Source: JBFHNV01 sp965365655 (GTDB taxonomy: Bacteria > Pseudomonadota > Gammaproteobacteria > HK1). From it: a stretch of 52,260 nucleotides of DNA. The notes under the pieces are model-generated. The model was not told the DNA's origin. It saw only the letters and a program-made list of their open reading frames with translations, and did no database searches. Position 1 is the stretch's first letter. Each line of letters begins with the position of its first letter. A program made the translations under genes and the position numbers. Positions 1 to 8,723 of the stretch are shown piece by piece. Where the stretch lies: positions 1 to 52,260 of the forward strand of contig CBDUCN010000004.1 of the NCBI GenBank assembly GCA_965365655.1, written 5' to 3'.

Positions 1-1302
1 GCCCACCTGAACGCCGCGAAGTCGCGCCTGATCGCGCTCATCGGCGAGTTCGACGAATCCGAAGGCTGGGCCGACGAGGGCTGCCTCACCTGCGCGCACT
101 GGCTGAACTGGAAGTGCGGCGTGTCGCCGAACGCGGCGCGCGAGCAGGTGCGCGTCGCTCGTGCGCTGAAAGAGCTGCCGCTCACCCGCGAGGCGTTCGG
201 CAGCGGCCGCGTCAGCTACTCCAAGGTGCGCGCGATGACGCGCGTCGCGACGCCGGACAGCGAGCAGTACCTGCTGATGCTCGCCGAGCACGGCACCGCG
301 GCGCACCTCGAGCGGGTGGTGCGCGGCGTGCGCCGGTGCCGCGAGGAGCGCGCGCTGCGCGAGGCCAACGAGCAGCACGACGAAAGGAACCTGCAGTGGT
401 GGTGGGACGACCACGGCATGCTCGCGGTGCAGGGCCGTCTCGACGCGGAGCAGGGCGCGCGCTTCATCGCCGCGGTGGACACGGAGATGCGCGTGGTGGA
501 ACGGGAGCGCAAGGCGCTCGCCTCCGCGGAAACGCCGGTGGAGGGCGTGAAGCCACTCGTCACCTTCGGCGCGATGCGCGCCGACGCGCTGGTGCGGCTC
601 ATCGACGGCGACAATCCGGACACCGAGATCATCGTGCACGTTTCCGCGGAAACGCTCGCCGGCGACAGGACGGGCGATCACGGGCGGACCGGCGACGAGT
701 CGGCCTGCGACGGATCGGACGGCGAAATGGATCCGGCCCGCTGCTGCGAGCTGCAGGACGGTCCCGCGCTCGCGCCGGAGACCGCGCGGCGCCTCGCGTG
801 CGACGCCGGCGTCGTGAGGCTGCTCGAGGACGCCGACGGCGAGCCGTTGAGCGTCGGCAGGAGAACCCGCAGCATCCCGCCGGCGATCCGCCGAGCGCTG
901 AAGGCTCGCGACGGCGGCTGCCGCTTCCCGGGCTGCGCGTCGACGGCGTGCGTCGAAGGCCACCACGTGCACCACTGGTCGCGCGGCGGCGCGACGTCGA
1001 TGGAGAACCTGGTGTCGCTGTGCCGCCACCACCACCGCCTCGTGCACGAGGGCGGCTTCGCGGTCGAGCACGGCGGCGACGGCGCGTTCCGCTTCCTGCG
1101 CCCCGGCGGGCGCGCGATCGAGGCCGCGGCGCCGCGCTTCGCGCGCGACGGCTGCGCGCGCCGCCGGCTGGTCGCGTCGAACGAGGCGCTCGGCCTGCGT
1201 ATCGACGAGCGCACCGGCGTGTCGCTGTGGGACGGCGTGCCGATGGACGAGTCCATGGCCGTCGAGGGCGTGCTGGCCGCGGGCGGCGAGCTCGAGCTGT
1301 AG
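1..1302 (+). CDS. DUF222 / HNH endonuclease domain protein, 5' end cut off by window
   Basis: The open frame runs from base 1 without a start, so the N-terminus lies outside; 433 residues are visible. The N-terminal two thirds look like DUF222 (13E12-type), including a WWWDDHG stretch. The C-terminus carries an HNH module: a CRFPGC cysteine pair, then EGHHVHHW, ENLVSLC and HHHRLVHEG (about bases 930-1060). DUF222-HNH proteins are commonest in Actinobacteria and often multi-copy; their role is not settled, though the HNH fold implies metal-dependent DNA cleavage. It is convergent with the next gene (49 bp gap). Horizontal origin is possible but base composition is like the surroundings. Family call is firm, function is not. 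Confidence 0.85.
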   Translation, partial: AHLNAAKSRLIALIGEFDESEGWADEGCLTCAHWLNWKCGVSPNAAREQVRVARALKELPLTREAFGSGRVSYSKVRAMTRVATPDSEQYLLMLAEHGTAAHLERVVRGVRRCREERALREANEQHDERNLQWWWDDHGMLAVQGRLDAEQGARFIAAVDTEMRVVERERKALASAETPVEGVKPLVTFGAMRADALVRLIDGDNPDTEIIVHVSAETLAGDRTGDHGRTGDESACDGSDGEMDPARCCELQDGPALAPETARRLACDAGVVRLLEDADGEPLSVGRRTRSIPPAIRRALKARDGGCRFPGCASTACVEGHHVHHWSRGGATSMENLVSLCRHHHRLVHEGGFAVEHGGDGAFRFLRPGGRAIEAAAPRFARDGCARRRLVASNEALGLRIDERTGVSLWDGVPMDESMAVEGVLAAGGELEL

Positions 1303-1351
1303 GCGTCCCGGGCGTCCTGACGCACGCCCGGCGCCGCGACGCCGCCGCCGG

Positions 1352-2089
1352 CTACACCCGGAACCCGCCGTGGCGCCGGCGGATGCTCCAGTCCACCAGC
1401 CAGCCGCCGGCGGCGAACGCGAGCAGCAGGCCGCTGCCGAGCAGGATCAGCTGCCACGGCGCCCACTCGAGCGGCGACACGAAGTGTCCTGGGGTGACCG
1501 GCGGCGCGGGCGCGGCCGGCGCCGCCGCGGGCGGCGGCTCGCGCGCGGCCTGTTCCCGGGCCATGCGCTGCACGGCCTCGAGCTCGGCGACCTTCTGCTT
1601 CAGGCGCTGGTTCTCCTCGGCGAGCTGCTGCATCTCGCGCAGCGCCTCGGACGGGATCGCGTCGTCGCCGGCCGGGTTCGCGGTCTGGGGCGTGCCTTCG
1701 GCGAGCTGCTGCTCCAACGCGACCACGCGGGCCTGGCTCTCGGCCAGCTCGCCCTGCGCGCCGGCGAGCTCGTTCTCCATCGCCTGCAGGCGCGCCCGGC
1801 CGGGCTCCTTCTCGGTCAGGAAGCGGGCGTCCACCCAGCCCTTCTCGCCGTCGCGGGTCTGCACGCGCACGAGGTTGCCGTCGCGCTCGAGCGCTTCGAG
1901 CAGCGTCCCGGACGGCAGCAGGGTGACGATGGTGCTGTCGAGCGCGGGGCCCTCGTGCAGGCCGATCTCCACGCGATCGTCGACGTACACCGTCTGCGGC
2001 TGTGCGCCGGCCGCCATCGCGACCGCGACGAGCAGCGTGCCCGCGGCGGCGCGGTGCACCCGCCGCGCGACGTCGTGGTTACGCCGCAT
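1352..2089 (-). CDS. TIGR04211-like SH3 domain protein, exported and membrane-anchored
   Basis: 245 residues. A signal-like hydrophobic segment (about 19-29, ending near GAQPQ) is followed by a bacterial SH3 domain (about 33-95), then a coiled coil (about 97-180) broken by a short linker, an Ala/Pro-rich stretch, and one C-terminal transmembrane helix (about 213-233) before a short basic tail. This order is that of the TIGR04211 SH3 family of gammaproteobacteria, probably an envelope protein with its SH3 domain in the periplasm. Molecular function is unknown. Its start overlaps the 3' end of prlC by 11 bp, so the two are probably co-transcribed and translationally coupled. Confidence 0.8.
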   Translation of the reverse strand: MRRNHDVARRVHRAAAGTLLVAVAMAAGAQPQTVYVDDRVEIGLHEGPALDSTIVTLLPSGTLLEALERDGNLVRVQTRDGEKGWVDARFLTEKEPGRARLQAMENELAGAQGELAESQARVVALEQQLAEGTPQTANPAGDDAIPSEALREMQQLAEENQRLKQKVAELEAVQRMAREQAAREPPPAAAPAAPAPPVTPGHFVSPLEWAPWQLILLGSGLLLAFAAGGWLVDWSIRRRHGGFRV

Positions 2090-4154
2090 GGGCCGCGGGC
2101 CGCGGCTCGATGCCGCTGTGGCGCAGCAGCGCCGCGATGTCGGGCGCGCGGCCGCGGAACGCGACGAAGGAGTCCATCGCGTCGCGGGTGCCGCCGCGGG
2201 CCAGCACCTCGCGGCGGAAGTCGGCGCCGGCCTGCGCGTCGAACACGCCGCTCTCCTCGAAGCGCGAGAACGCGTCGCTGGCCAGCACCTCGGCCCACTT
2301 GTAGCTGTAGTAGCCGGCCGCGTAGCCGCCGGCGAAGATGTGGGAGAACGCGTGCGCGAAGCGGTTGTACGCGGGCGGCTGCACCACCGCGACCTCGGCG
2401 CGCACCTCGTCGAGCACCGCCTGCACGTCGACGCCGCGCGGGTCCGCGAGGTGCAGCCTGAAGTCGAACAGCGCGAACTCGATCTGGCGCAGCATCTGCA
2501 GCCCGGACTGGAAGTTGCGCGCGTCGCGCAGGCGCTCGAGCAGCTCGGCCGGCAGCGGCTCGCCGCTCTCGTGGTGCGCGGAGAACAGCGCCAGCGCGTC
2601 GGGCTCGAAGCACCAGTTCTCGAGGAACTGGCTGGGCAGCTCCACCGCGTCCCACTCCACGCCGCCGATGCCGGCGATGCTGGGCAGGTCCACCTCGGTG
2701 AGCATGTGGTGCAGGCCGTGTCCGAACTCGTGGAACAGCGTGGTCACCTCGTCGTGGGTGATCAGCGCCGGGCGCCCGCCGACCGGCGGCGTGAAGTTGC
2801 AGGTCAGGTACGCGACCGGCGTCTGCAGCCGCTCGCCCAGCGCGCTGCGCGTGCGGCACACGTCCATCCACGCGCCGCCGCGCTTGCTCGCGCGCGCGAA
2901 CGGGTCCAGGTACAGCGCGCCGATGCGTTCGCCGTGCGCGTCGTCCACGGTGTAGTAGGTCGCGTCCGGATGCCACAGCGGGTGCCCGTCCTCGGCGCGG
3001 ATGCGGATCCCGAACAGGCGCTCGGCGACGTCGAACATGCCGCGGATCACGCGCGGCACCGGGAAGTACGGGCGCAGGTCCTCCTGGCTGATGCGGAAGC
3101 GCTCGCGCTTGAGCTTCTCCGAGTAGTACGGGAGGTCGAAGGCCTCCAGCGTGTCGACCCCGTGCACGCGGCGCGCGTAGTCGCGCAGCTCCGCGATCTC
3201 GTCCTCCGCGACCGGCCGGGTGCGCGCCGCGAGGTCGTGCAGGAACGACAGCACCTCGTCCGGCGAGCGCGCCATCTTGCGCTCCAGCGAGTAGTGGGCG
3301 TAGCTGGGCAGGTCCAGCAGCGCCGCCTTCTCGCCGCGCAGGGCCAGGATCTCCTTCATCAGCTCGCCGTTGTCGAACTCGCCGGCGTTCGGCCCCAGCT
3401 CCGACGCGCGGGTGACGTAGGCCTCGTACATCTGCGCGCGCAGCTCGCGGTCGTCGGCGTGGGTGATCACCGGCAGATAGCACGGCAGGTCCAGCGTGAA
3501 GCGGTAGCCGGGCTCGCCGGCCCGCTCCGCGTGCTGGCGCGCGAGGCCCAGCGCCGAGTCGGGCAGGCCGCCGAGCCGGCTGTCGTCGGGCAGCGTCAGG
3601 TGCCACGCCTGGGTCGCGTCCAGCACGTGGTTCGAGAAGCGCGTCGCGCACTCCGACAGGCGCGACTCGATCGCGGCGAAGCGCTCGCGGGCGGCGCCTT
3701 CCAGCGCGACGCCGCCGAGGCGGAAGTCGCGCAGCGCGTTGTCCACGACGCGCCGCTGCTCGGGCGGCAGCGCGCGCCCGGCGTCGCTGTCGGCGAACGC
3801 GCGGTACGCGTCGTGCAGCGGCCGGTTGTGGCCCAGCGCGGTGTAGAAGTCGGTGAGCCGCGGCAGGCACGCCTCGTACGCCGCGCGCAGCTCCGGGCTG
3901 TCCATCACCGAGTGCAGGTGACGCACCGGCGACCAGACGCGGTCGAGGTGCTCGCCCATGCGCTCCATCGGCGCGACCAGGGTGTCCCAGGTCGGGGTCG
4001 CGGCGCCGGCGACGACCTGCTCCAGCGTCGCGCGCGCCTGCGCCAGCGCCTCGTCGACCGCCGGCTCGACGTGGCTGGCGTCGATCGCATCGAACGCGGG
4101 CAGGGCGGCGTCGTCGCGCAGCAGCCGGAGCAGGGGATTGTCGGAGCTCGTCAT
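2079..4154 (-). CDS. prlC: Oligopeptidase A (M3 metallopeptidase)
   Basis: 691 residues, normal for PrlC. It is a cytoplasmic zinc peptidase that degrades short peptides, including cleaved signal peptides. The zinc motif HEFGH lies at residues 475-479 (bases 2718-2732), and the third-ligand region GGVEWDAVELPSQ follows about 25 residues later. The ATG at 4152-4154 gives the family N-terminus (MTSSDNPLL). The frame stays open further upstream, but that extension is arginine-rich shadow sequence. The downstream SH3-protein gene overlaps its end. The flavin-fold gene at 4302 is divergent across a 147-bp gap holding a TACACT -10-like hexamer (4250-4255) for that other gene. Confidence 0.95.
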   Translation of the reverse strand: MTSSDNPLLRLLRDDAALPAFDAIDASHVEPAVDEALAQARATLEQVVAGAATPTWDTLVAPMERMGEHLDRVWSPVRHLHSVMDSPELRAAYEACLPRLTDFYTALGHNRPLHDAYRAFADSDAGRALPPEQRRVVDNALRDFRLGGVALEGAARERFAAIESRLSECATRFSNHVLDATQAWHLTLPDDSRLGGLPDSALGLARQHAERAGEPGYRFTLDLPCYLPVITHADDRELRAQMYEAYVTRASELGPNAGEFDNGELMKEILALRGEKAALLDLPSYAHYSLERKMARSPDEVLSFLHDLAARTRPVAEDEIAELRDYARRVHGVDTLEAFDLPYYSEKLKRERFRISQEDLRPYFPVPRVIRGMFDVAERLFGIRIRAEDGHPLWHPDATYYTVDDAHGERIGALYLDPFARASKRGGAWMDVCRTRSALGERLQTPVAYLTCNFTPPVGGRPALITHDEVTTLFHEFGHGLHHMLTEVDLPSIAGIGGVEWDAVELPSQFLENWCFEPDALALFSAHHESGEPLPAELLERLRDARNFQSGLQMLRQIEFALFDFRLHLADPRGVDVQAVLDEVRAEVAVVQPPAYNRFAHAFSHIFAGGYAAGYYSYKWAEVLASDAFSRFEESGVFDAQAGADFRREVLARGGTRDAMDSFVAFRGRAPDIAALLRHSGIEPRPAAHAA

Positions 4155-4301
4155 CGGCGGGTCGTCGCGGGGCGCTCGGCAGAAGACGCGGAATGCTATC
4201 AGGCCGCCGCGCGGCGGGTGAACCAGCGCGCGCGGGCCCGGCCATCCACTACACTGCACGTTCCTCGTGCGCCGCAGCGTGCCGCCGCCCACCGGTCGAC
4301 G

Positions 4302-4781
4302 ATGAACCGCGAGCTCCTCGACACCGCCGCCGCGCTGCTCGCCGCGCAGCGTACGCTGCACCTCGCCACGGTGACCCCGGGCGGTGCGCCGGAGGCGAGC
4401 GTTGCGCCGTTCGTGCTGCACGACGGCGCGCTGTGGGTGTATCTGAGCGCGCTCGCGTCGCACGTCGCGAACCTGCGCGCCGGCTGCGGCGCCGGCGCCG
4501 GGGTCGCGCTCGTGCGCGACGAGGCGCACTGCGACGAGCCGTTCGCGCGGCCGCGGCTGTCCTTCGCTTGTGCGGTGTCGGAGCAGCCCCGGGACACGCC
4601 CGTGTGGAACGCGGTCCTGGACGCGTTCGAGGCGCGCTTCGGGGAGACGGCCGCGGTGGTGCGCGCGCTGCCGGACTTCACGCTGTTCCGCCTCGCGCCG
4701 CTGCACGGCCGCGTGGTGGCCGGCTTCGCCCGCGCGGGCGCCCTCGACCGGGACCGGATCGCCGCGCTGCTCGCGGGCTGA
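4302..4781 (+). CDS. Pyridoxamine 5'-phosphate oxidase-fold protein (HugZ-like, short)
   Basis: 159 residues with the split-barrel signature near the N-terminus (LATVTPGGAPEASVAPF, then LWVYLSALASHVANL) and a C-terminal FRLAPLHGRVVAGFA segment of the kind seen in HugZ-type haem-utilisation proteins. It is much shorter than HugZ, lacking the C-terminal DUF2470-like domain, so the precise substrate (haem, flavin or other) cannot be assigned. ATG 4302 is the first methionine in a frame that is open for kilobases upstream only because of shadow coding. It sits 64 bp upstream of fur on the same strand, which fits an iron or haem-linked role by context only. Confidence 0.75.
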   Translation: MNRELLDTAAALLAAQRTLHLATVTPGGAPEASVAPFVLHDGALWVYLSALASHVANLRAGCGAGAGVALVRDEAHCDEPFARPRLSFACAVSEQPRDTPVWNAVLDAFEARFGETAAVVRALPDFTLFRLAPLHGRVVAGFARAGALDRDRIAALLAG

Positions 4782-4845
4782 CCGCCCGCCCGGGTGCGAC
4801 GTCGACCGGTTACTCTGCTGCGCAGGTCAGGGGCGCGGAGCGGGC

Positions 4846-5274
4846 GTGGAAAGCGACGATCTGAAGAAGGCCGGCCTGAAGGCGACGCTGCCGCGGCTGC
4901 GCATCCTGTCGATCCTGGAGCAGAACGCGGACCGCCACCTGAGCGCCGAGGACGTCTACAAGGCGCTGATCGAGGCTGGCGACGACACCGGGCTCGCGAC
5001 CGTGTACCGGGTGCTGACCCAGTTCGAGGGCGCCGGGCTGGTGATCCGCCACCACTTCGAGGGCGGGCACGCGGTGTTCGAGCTGGACTCGGGCGAGCAC
5101 CACGACCACATCGTGTGCGTGGACTGCGCGCGGGTGGTGGAGTTCATCGACGACACCATCGAGGCCCGCCAGACCCAGATCGCCCGCGAGCAGGGCTTCC
5201 GGATCACCGACCACTCGCTGGTGATCTACGGGCACTGCACCCGCGCCGACTGCCCCCACCGCGACGCCGACTGA
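4846..5274 (+). CDS. fur: Ferric uptake regulator Fur
   Basis: 142 residues, standard length. Fur is a dimeric Fe(II)-dependent repressor. Winged-helix region: residues 1-80 (AGLKATLPRLRIL; TVYRVLTQFEGAGLV). Metal sites: HHDH at 85-88, the structural cysteines C91/C94, and a second CxxxxC pair at 131/136. The start is the GTG at 4846, supported by GGAG at 4837-4840 five bases upstream; the frame is open upstream without coding character. A TACTCT hexamer at 4811-4816 may be its -10. A Fur-type operator lies 59 bp beyond its stop codon, in front of the iron-transport operon. Confidence 0.96.
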   Translation: MESDDLKKAGLKATLPRLRILSILEQNADRHLSAEDVYKALIEAGDDTGLATVYRVLTQFEGAGLVIRHHFEGGHAVFELDSGEHHDHIVCVDCARVVEFIDDTIEARQTQIAREQGFRITDHSLVIYGHCTRADCPHRDAD

Positions 5275-5330
5275 CGCGCGCCGGCGCGCCGGCCGAATCC
5301 GTCCGCGGATGATCTGGTCGCCGAAGGCTA

Positions 5331-5360
5331 TTGCAAATCATTCTCATTTAGATTTATAAA
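5331..5360 (+). promoter_or_regulatory. Promoter with overlapping Fur box for the iron operon
   Basis: An AT-rich island in very GC-rich DNA. TTGCAA (5331-5336) and TATAAA (5355-5360) make a sigma70-like promoter with an 18-bp spacer. Bases 5333-5351 match 11 of 19 positions of the palindromic Fur consensus (GATAATGATAATCATTATC) and read close to the common TGCAAATGATTCTCATTT form. Because the box fills the spacer, Fur-Fe would block RNA polymerase. It reads towards the gene at 5400 and the ferric ABC genes. Confidence 0.85.
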
Positions 5361-5399
5361 GTCGCCACGCCGGACACGCGCGGACCTCGGAGCGACTGC

Positions 5400-5867
5400 A
5401 TGGCCCACGAAACCCTCGACGACCTCACGAGCAGCGAGCAGCTGCTGCTGCTCGCGTGGCGCCGCGATGCCGGGCAGCACGCGGGAGACGCGTGCGCCGA
5501 GATCGCGTGGCGCCTCGGCGGCGGCGACGCCGCGGGCGGGCGCTGCGCGGGCGCGTTCCGCGACTTCGCGGCACGCCTGCGCGCGTTCGCCCGGCGCCCG
5601 ATGGCGGTGAACCCGCCGCACCGCGCCGCGCTGACGATGGACGAGCGCTGCGTGCTGGAGCTGGTGGGCGCGTGCCAGTGCGGCGCGCCGGCGATGGCCG
5701 TCGCGCTGGCGCGCTGGCTGGTGCGCGCGCCGGCCCACGTCGCCGTGCTGGCGACCGCCGCCGGGCTCGCGCGGGCGATGGCCGACGCGGGCCTGCACGT
5801 GCGCGCGCCGTCGGAGTTCCGCGCCGATCCGCCGCGCGTTCATCACGAGGCCGCGCTCACCGCGTGA
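5400..5867 (+). CDS. Cysteine-containing protein of unknown function, first gene of Fur-controlled operon
   Basis: 155 residues, not recognised. No signal peptide or clear membrane helix. Five cysteines (32, 49, 84, 92, 94), the last three as C-x7-C-x-C in LVGACQCGAP, which could bind metal or an Fe-S cluster (inference). The rest is Ala/Arg-rich and predicted helical. ATG 5400 has GGAG seven bases upstream (5389-5392). It is 49 bp before the ferric binding protein and directly behind the Fur-box promoter, so it is almost certainly iron-repressed. Real gene: good RBS, regulated promoter, standard codon bias. A regulatory, storage or assembly role is open. Confidence 0.75.
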   Translation: MAHETLDDLTSSEQLLLLAWRRDAGQHAGDACAEIAWRLGGGDAAGGRCAGAFRDFAARLRAFARRPMAVNPPHRAALTMDERCVLELVGACQCGAPAMAVALARWLVRAPAHVAVLATAAGLARAMADAGLHVRAPSEFRADPPRVHHEAALTA

Positions 5868-5916
5868 GCGGGGCCCCATACTTCCCCCGACCCTGCCCGA
5901 CAGGAGAACCGACCCC

Positions 5917-7005
5917 ATGACCATGTCACTGATGAGCCGTATCCGCCGTTCCTCCCGATCCGTGCGCCGCCGCGCCGGCGCGCCGCTCGCCGCCCGGCTC
6001 GGCGCCGCGGGCCTCGCGGCCGTCGCCGCGCTGGCCGTCGCGACCCCCGCGAGCGCCGACGTCAACGTCTACTCGGCGCGCAAGGAGGCGCTGATCAAGC
6101 CGCTGCTGGACCGCTTCACCGCGGCCACCGGCGTACAGGTGAAGCTGGTGACCGGCAAGGCCGGCCCGCTGCTGCAGCGCCTGAAGAGCGAGGGCCGCAA
6201 CAGTCCCGCCGACGTGTTCATCACCGTCGACGCCGGGCGCCTGCACGCCGCGAAGGAGGCCGGTGTGCTGGCGCCGGCGACCAGCCCCGCGCTGGAGGCC
6301 GCCGTCCCGGCCGCGTACCGCGATCCCGAGGGCTACTGGACCGGCCTCTCGGTGCGCGCGCGCCCGATCTTCTACGTCAAGGGCAAGGTGCAGCCGGGCG
6401 AGCTGTCCACGTACGAGGCGCTCGCGGAGCCCGCGTGGAAGAACCGCATCTGCATCCGCAGCTCCGACAACATCTACAACCAGTCCCTGGTCGCGTCGAT
6501 GATCGCGGCCCACGGCCAGGGTGAGACGCTGAAGTGGATGCAGGGCTTCGTCGCGAACTTCGCGCGCAAGCCGCAGGGCGGAGACCGGGATCAGATCAAG
6601 GCGGCGGCCGCCGGCGAGTGCGACATTGCGATCGCCAACACCTACTACTTCGCCCGCATGCTGAAATCCGACGATCCCGACCAGGCCAAGGCCGCGTCGA
6701 AGCTGGACGTGTTCTGGCCGAACCAGTCCGGGCGCGGCGCGCACGTGAACGTGAGCGGCGCGGGCGTGACCGCGGCGTCGAAGAACCGCGACGACGCGAT
6801 CAGGCTGCTCGAGTTCCTGGTCTCCGACGCGTCCCAGGAGTGGTACGCGGACGTCAACAACGAGTACCCGGTCAAGAGCGGCGTGGCGCTGAGCGCGACG
6901 GTCCGCGACCTCGGCGAGTTCAAGGCCGACGACCTGAACCTCGCGAAGCTGGGTGAGCTCAACCGCGACGCGGTGAAGCTGATGGACCAGGCCGGTTGGA
7001 AATAG
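5917..7005 (+). CDS. fbpA: Fe(III) ABC transporter, periplasmic binding protein
   Basis: 362 residues. A long basic n-region and hydrophobic core end at an ATPASA-D cleavage site (about residue 47). The mature part starts with the FbpA/FutA signature VNVYSARKEALIKPLLDRF and contains KAGPLLQRLKSEG, SPADVFITVDAGRL, and the tandem tyrosines NTYYFARM that coordinate iron in this family. AGGAG at 5902-5906 precedes ATG 5917 by ten bases; a later in-frame ATG at 5923 is possible. It delivers periplasmic Fe(III) to the permease whose gene overlaps its 3' end by 10 bp. Regulated by the upstream Fur box. Confidence 0.93.
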   Translation: MTMSLMSRIRRSSRSVRRRAGAPLAARLGAAGLAAVAALAVATPASADVNVYSARKEALIKPLLDRFTAATGVQVKLVTGKAGPLLQRLKSEGRNSPADVFITVDAGRLHAAKEAGVLAPATSPALEAAVPAAYRDPEGYWTGLSVRARPIFYVKGKVQPGELSTYEALAEPAWKNRICIRSSDNIYNQSLVASMIAAHGQGETLKWMQGFVANFARKPQGGDRDQIKAAAAGECDIAIANTYYFARMLKSDDPDQAKAASKLDVFWPNQSGRGAHVNVSGAGVTAASKNRDDAIRLLEFLVSDASQEWYADVNNEYPVKSGVALSATVRDLGEFKADDLNLAKLGELNRDAVKLMDQAGWK

Positions 7006-8711
7006 CCGCCGGCACAGGCCGGCTCCGGCCGCGATGGCCGGGGATCGGGCCGGCGAGCACCGTGGTGCTCGCCGGCCTGCTCTGCGTTCCGGTGCTGGTG
7101 GTGGCCGCGTCGGTGCTGCAGCCGGCGGGGGAGGTGTGGCGGCACCTCGTGGACACCGTGCTCGCCGGCTACGTTCGCAACTCCCTGGTGCTGATGCTGG
7201 GCGTGGCCGCCGGCACCCTGCTCATCGGCGTGTCCACCGCATGGCTCACCGTCAGCTGCCGCTTCCCCGGCGTGCGCGTGTTCGAGTGGGCGCTGCTGCT
7301 GCCGCTCGCGGTGCCGGCGTACATCATCGCGTACACCTACGCCGGAATGCTGGACTTCGCGGGGCCGGTGCAGACGGCGCTGCGCGACTGGTTCGGCTGG
7401 AGCCGCGGCGACTACTGGTTTCCGCCGGTGCGCACGCTGGGCGGCGCCGTGGCCATGCTGTCACTGGTGCTCTACCCGTACGTGTACCTGCTCGCGCGCA
7501 CCGCGTTCCTGGAGCAGAGCGCGGCCGCGGTGGACGTCGCACGCACGCTGGGCTGCGGCGCGCTGGGCGCGTTCGTGCGCGTCACGCTGCCGGCGGCGCG
7601 ACCCGCGATCATCGCCGGCCTGTCGCTCGCGCTGATGGAGACGCTGGCCGACTTCGGCACCGTCCAGCACTTCGGCGTCGCGGTGTTCACGACCGGCATC
7701 TTCCGCACCTGGTTCGGCCTCGGCGACGTCACCGCGGCGGCGCAGCTCTCGGCGGTGCTGCTCGGCTTCGTGTTCGCGCTGGTGCTGCTCGAGCGCTGGT
7801 CGCGGCGCGGCGCGCGATACACCCAGGTCGGCAGCCGCTCGCGGCCGCTCGCGACGCGGCGCCTGCGCGGCGCGGCCGCGGCGGGCGCGTTCGCCGCGTG
7901 CGCGCTGCCGCTGCTGCTCGGCTTCGCGCTGCCCGCCGGGCAGCTTGCCGCGTGGGCGATCGAGTCGTGGCGCGACGGCGTCGACGCGGGCTTCGCGCGT
8001 CTGGTGTTCAACTCGGTCGCGCTCGCGGCCTGCGCGTCGCTGCTCGCGCTCGCGCTCGCGCTGCTGTTCGCGTACACGGGCAGGCTTCGCCCGTCGCGTC
8101 CGGCGCGCCTCGCGACCCGCGTCGCGTCCATGGGCTACGCGGTGCCGGGCACCGTGATCGCGGTCGGCGTGATGCTGCCGTTCGCGTGGCTGGACAACAC
8201 CGTGGACGCGTGGATGCGCGATACGTTCGGCGTGTCGACCGGGCTGCTGCTGAGCGGCACGCTGGTCGCGCTGATGTTCGCGTACATGGTGCGTTTCCTC
8301 GCGGTGTCGCTGCAGACCGTCGAGTCGGGCCTCGGGCGCATCACGCGCGCGATGGACGAGGCGGGCCGCTCTCTCGGCTACCGCACGCCCGAGGTGGTCG
8401 CGCGGGTGCACGTGCCGATCCTGCGCGGCTCGCTGCTCACCGCGGTGCTGCTCGTGTTCGTGGACGTGATGAAGGAGCTGCCGGCGACGCTGATCCTGCG
8501 CCCGTTCGACTTCAACACGCTCGCGGTGCGCGCGTACGAGCTCGCGTCCGACGAGCGCCTGGAGGACGCGTCGGTCGCGGCGCTGGCGATCGTCGCGGCC
8601 GGGCTGGTGCCGGTGCTGGTGCTCAGCGTGGGCATCGCGCGCTCGCGCCGCCGCGAGGGCGGCCGGCCGCGTCCGCGGCCCGCGCTGGAGCGCATTCCCG
8701 CGTCGGCCTGA
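6996..8711 (+). CDS. fbpB: Fe(III) ABC transporter permease (FbpB type, two fused permease domains)
   Basis: 571 residues; two binding-protein-dependent permease domains fused head to tail, about twelve membrane helices. EAA-like loops are visible in each half (VARTLGCGALGAFVRVTLPAARPAI; MDEAGRSLGYRTPEVVARVHVP), both characteristic of SfuB/FbpB. The start is a TTG at 6996 overlapping the binding-protein stop; a GTG near 7061 is an alternative but would trim the N-terminal tail. No ATP-binding subunit follows: a convergent moeB-like gene begins its 3' end 12 bp later, so the ATPase must be encoded elsewhere or shared. Confidence 0.92.
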   Translation: MEIAAGTGRLRPRWPGIGPASTVVLAGLLCVPVLVVAASVLQPAGEVWRHLVDTVLAGYVRNSLVLMLGVAAGTLLIGVSTAWLTVSCRFPGVRVFEWALLLPLAVPAYIIAYTYAGMLDFAGPVQTALRDWFGWSRGDYWFPPVRTLGGAVAMLSLVLYPYVYLLARTAFLEQSAAAVDVARTLGCGALGAFVRVTLPAARPAIIAGLSLALMETLADFGTVQHFGVAVFTTGIFRTWFGLGDVTAAAQLSAVLLGFVFALVLLERWSRRGARYTQVGSRSRPLATRRLRGAAAAGAFAACALPLLLGFALPAGQLAAWAIESWRDGVDAGFARLVFNSVALAACASLLALALALLFAYTGRLRPSRPARLATRVASMGYAVPGTVIAVGVMLPFAWLDNTVDAWMRDTFGVSTGLLLSGTLVALMFAYMVRFLAVSLQTVESGLGRITRAMDEAGRSLGYRTPEVVARVHVPILRGSLLTAVLLVFVDVMKELPATLILRPFDFNTLAVRAYELASDERLEDASVAALAIVAAGLVPVLVLSVGIARSRRREGGRPRPRPALERIPASA

Positions 8712-8723
8712 GCGGGGGCGCGT

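Noticed and set aside
114..4781. 1555-residue plus-strand open frame across four genes
   Set aside because: Only its last 159 codons (from 4302) have family similarity; the rest lies over DUF222, SH3 and prlC genes in other frames.
8712..8723. Possible fbpC start after fbpB
   Set aside because: Only 12 bp to the convergent moeB stop; no ATPase motif in any frame nearby.
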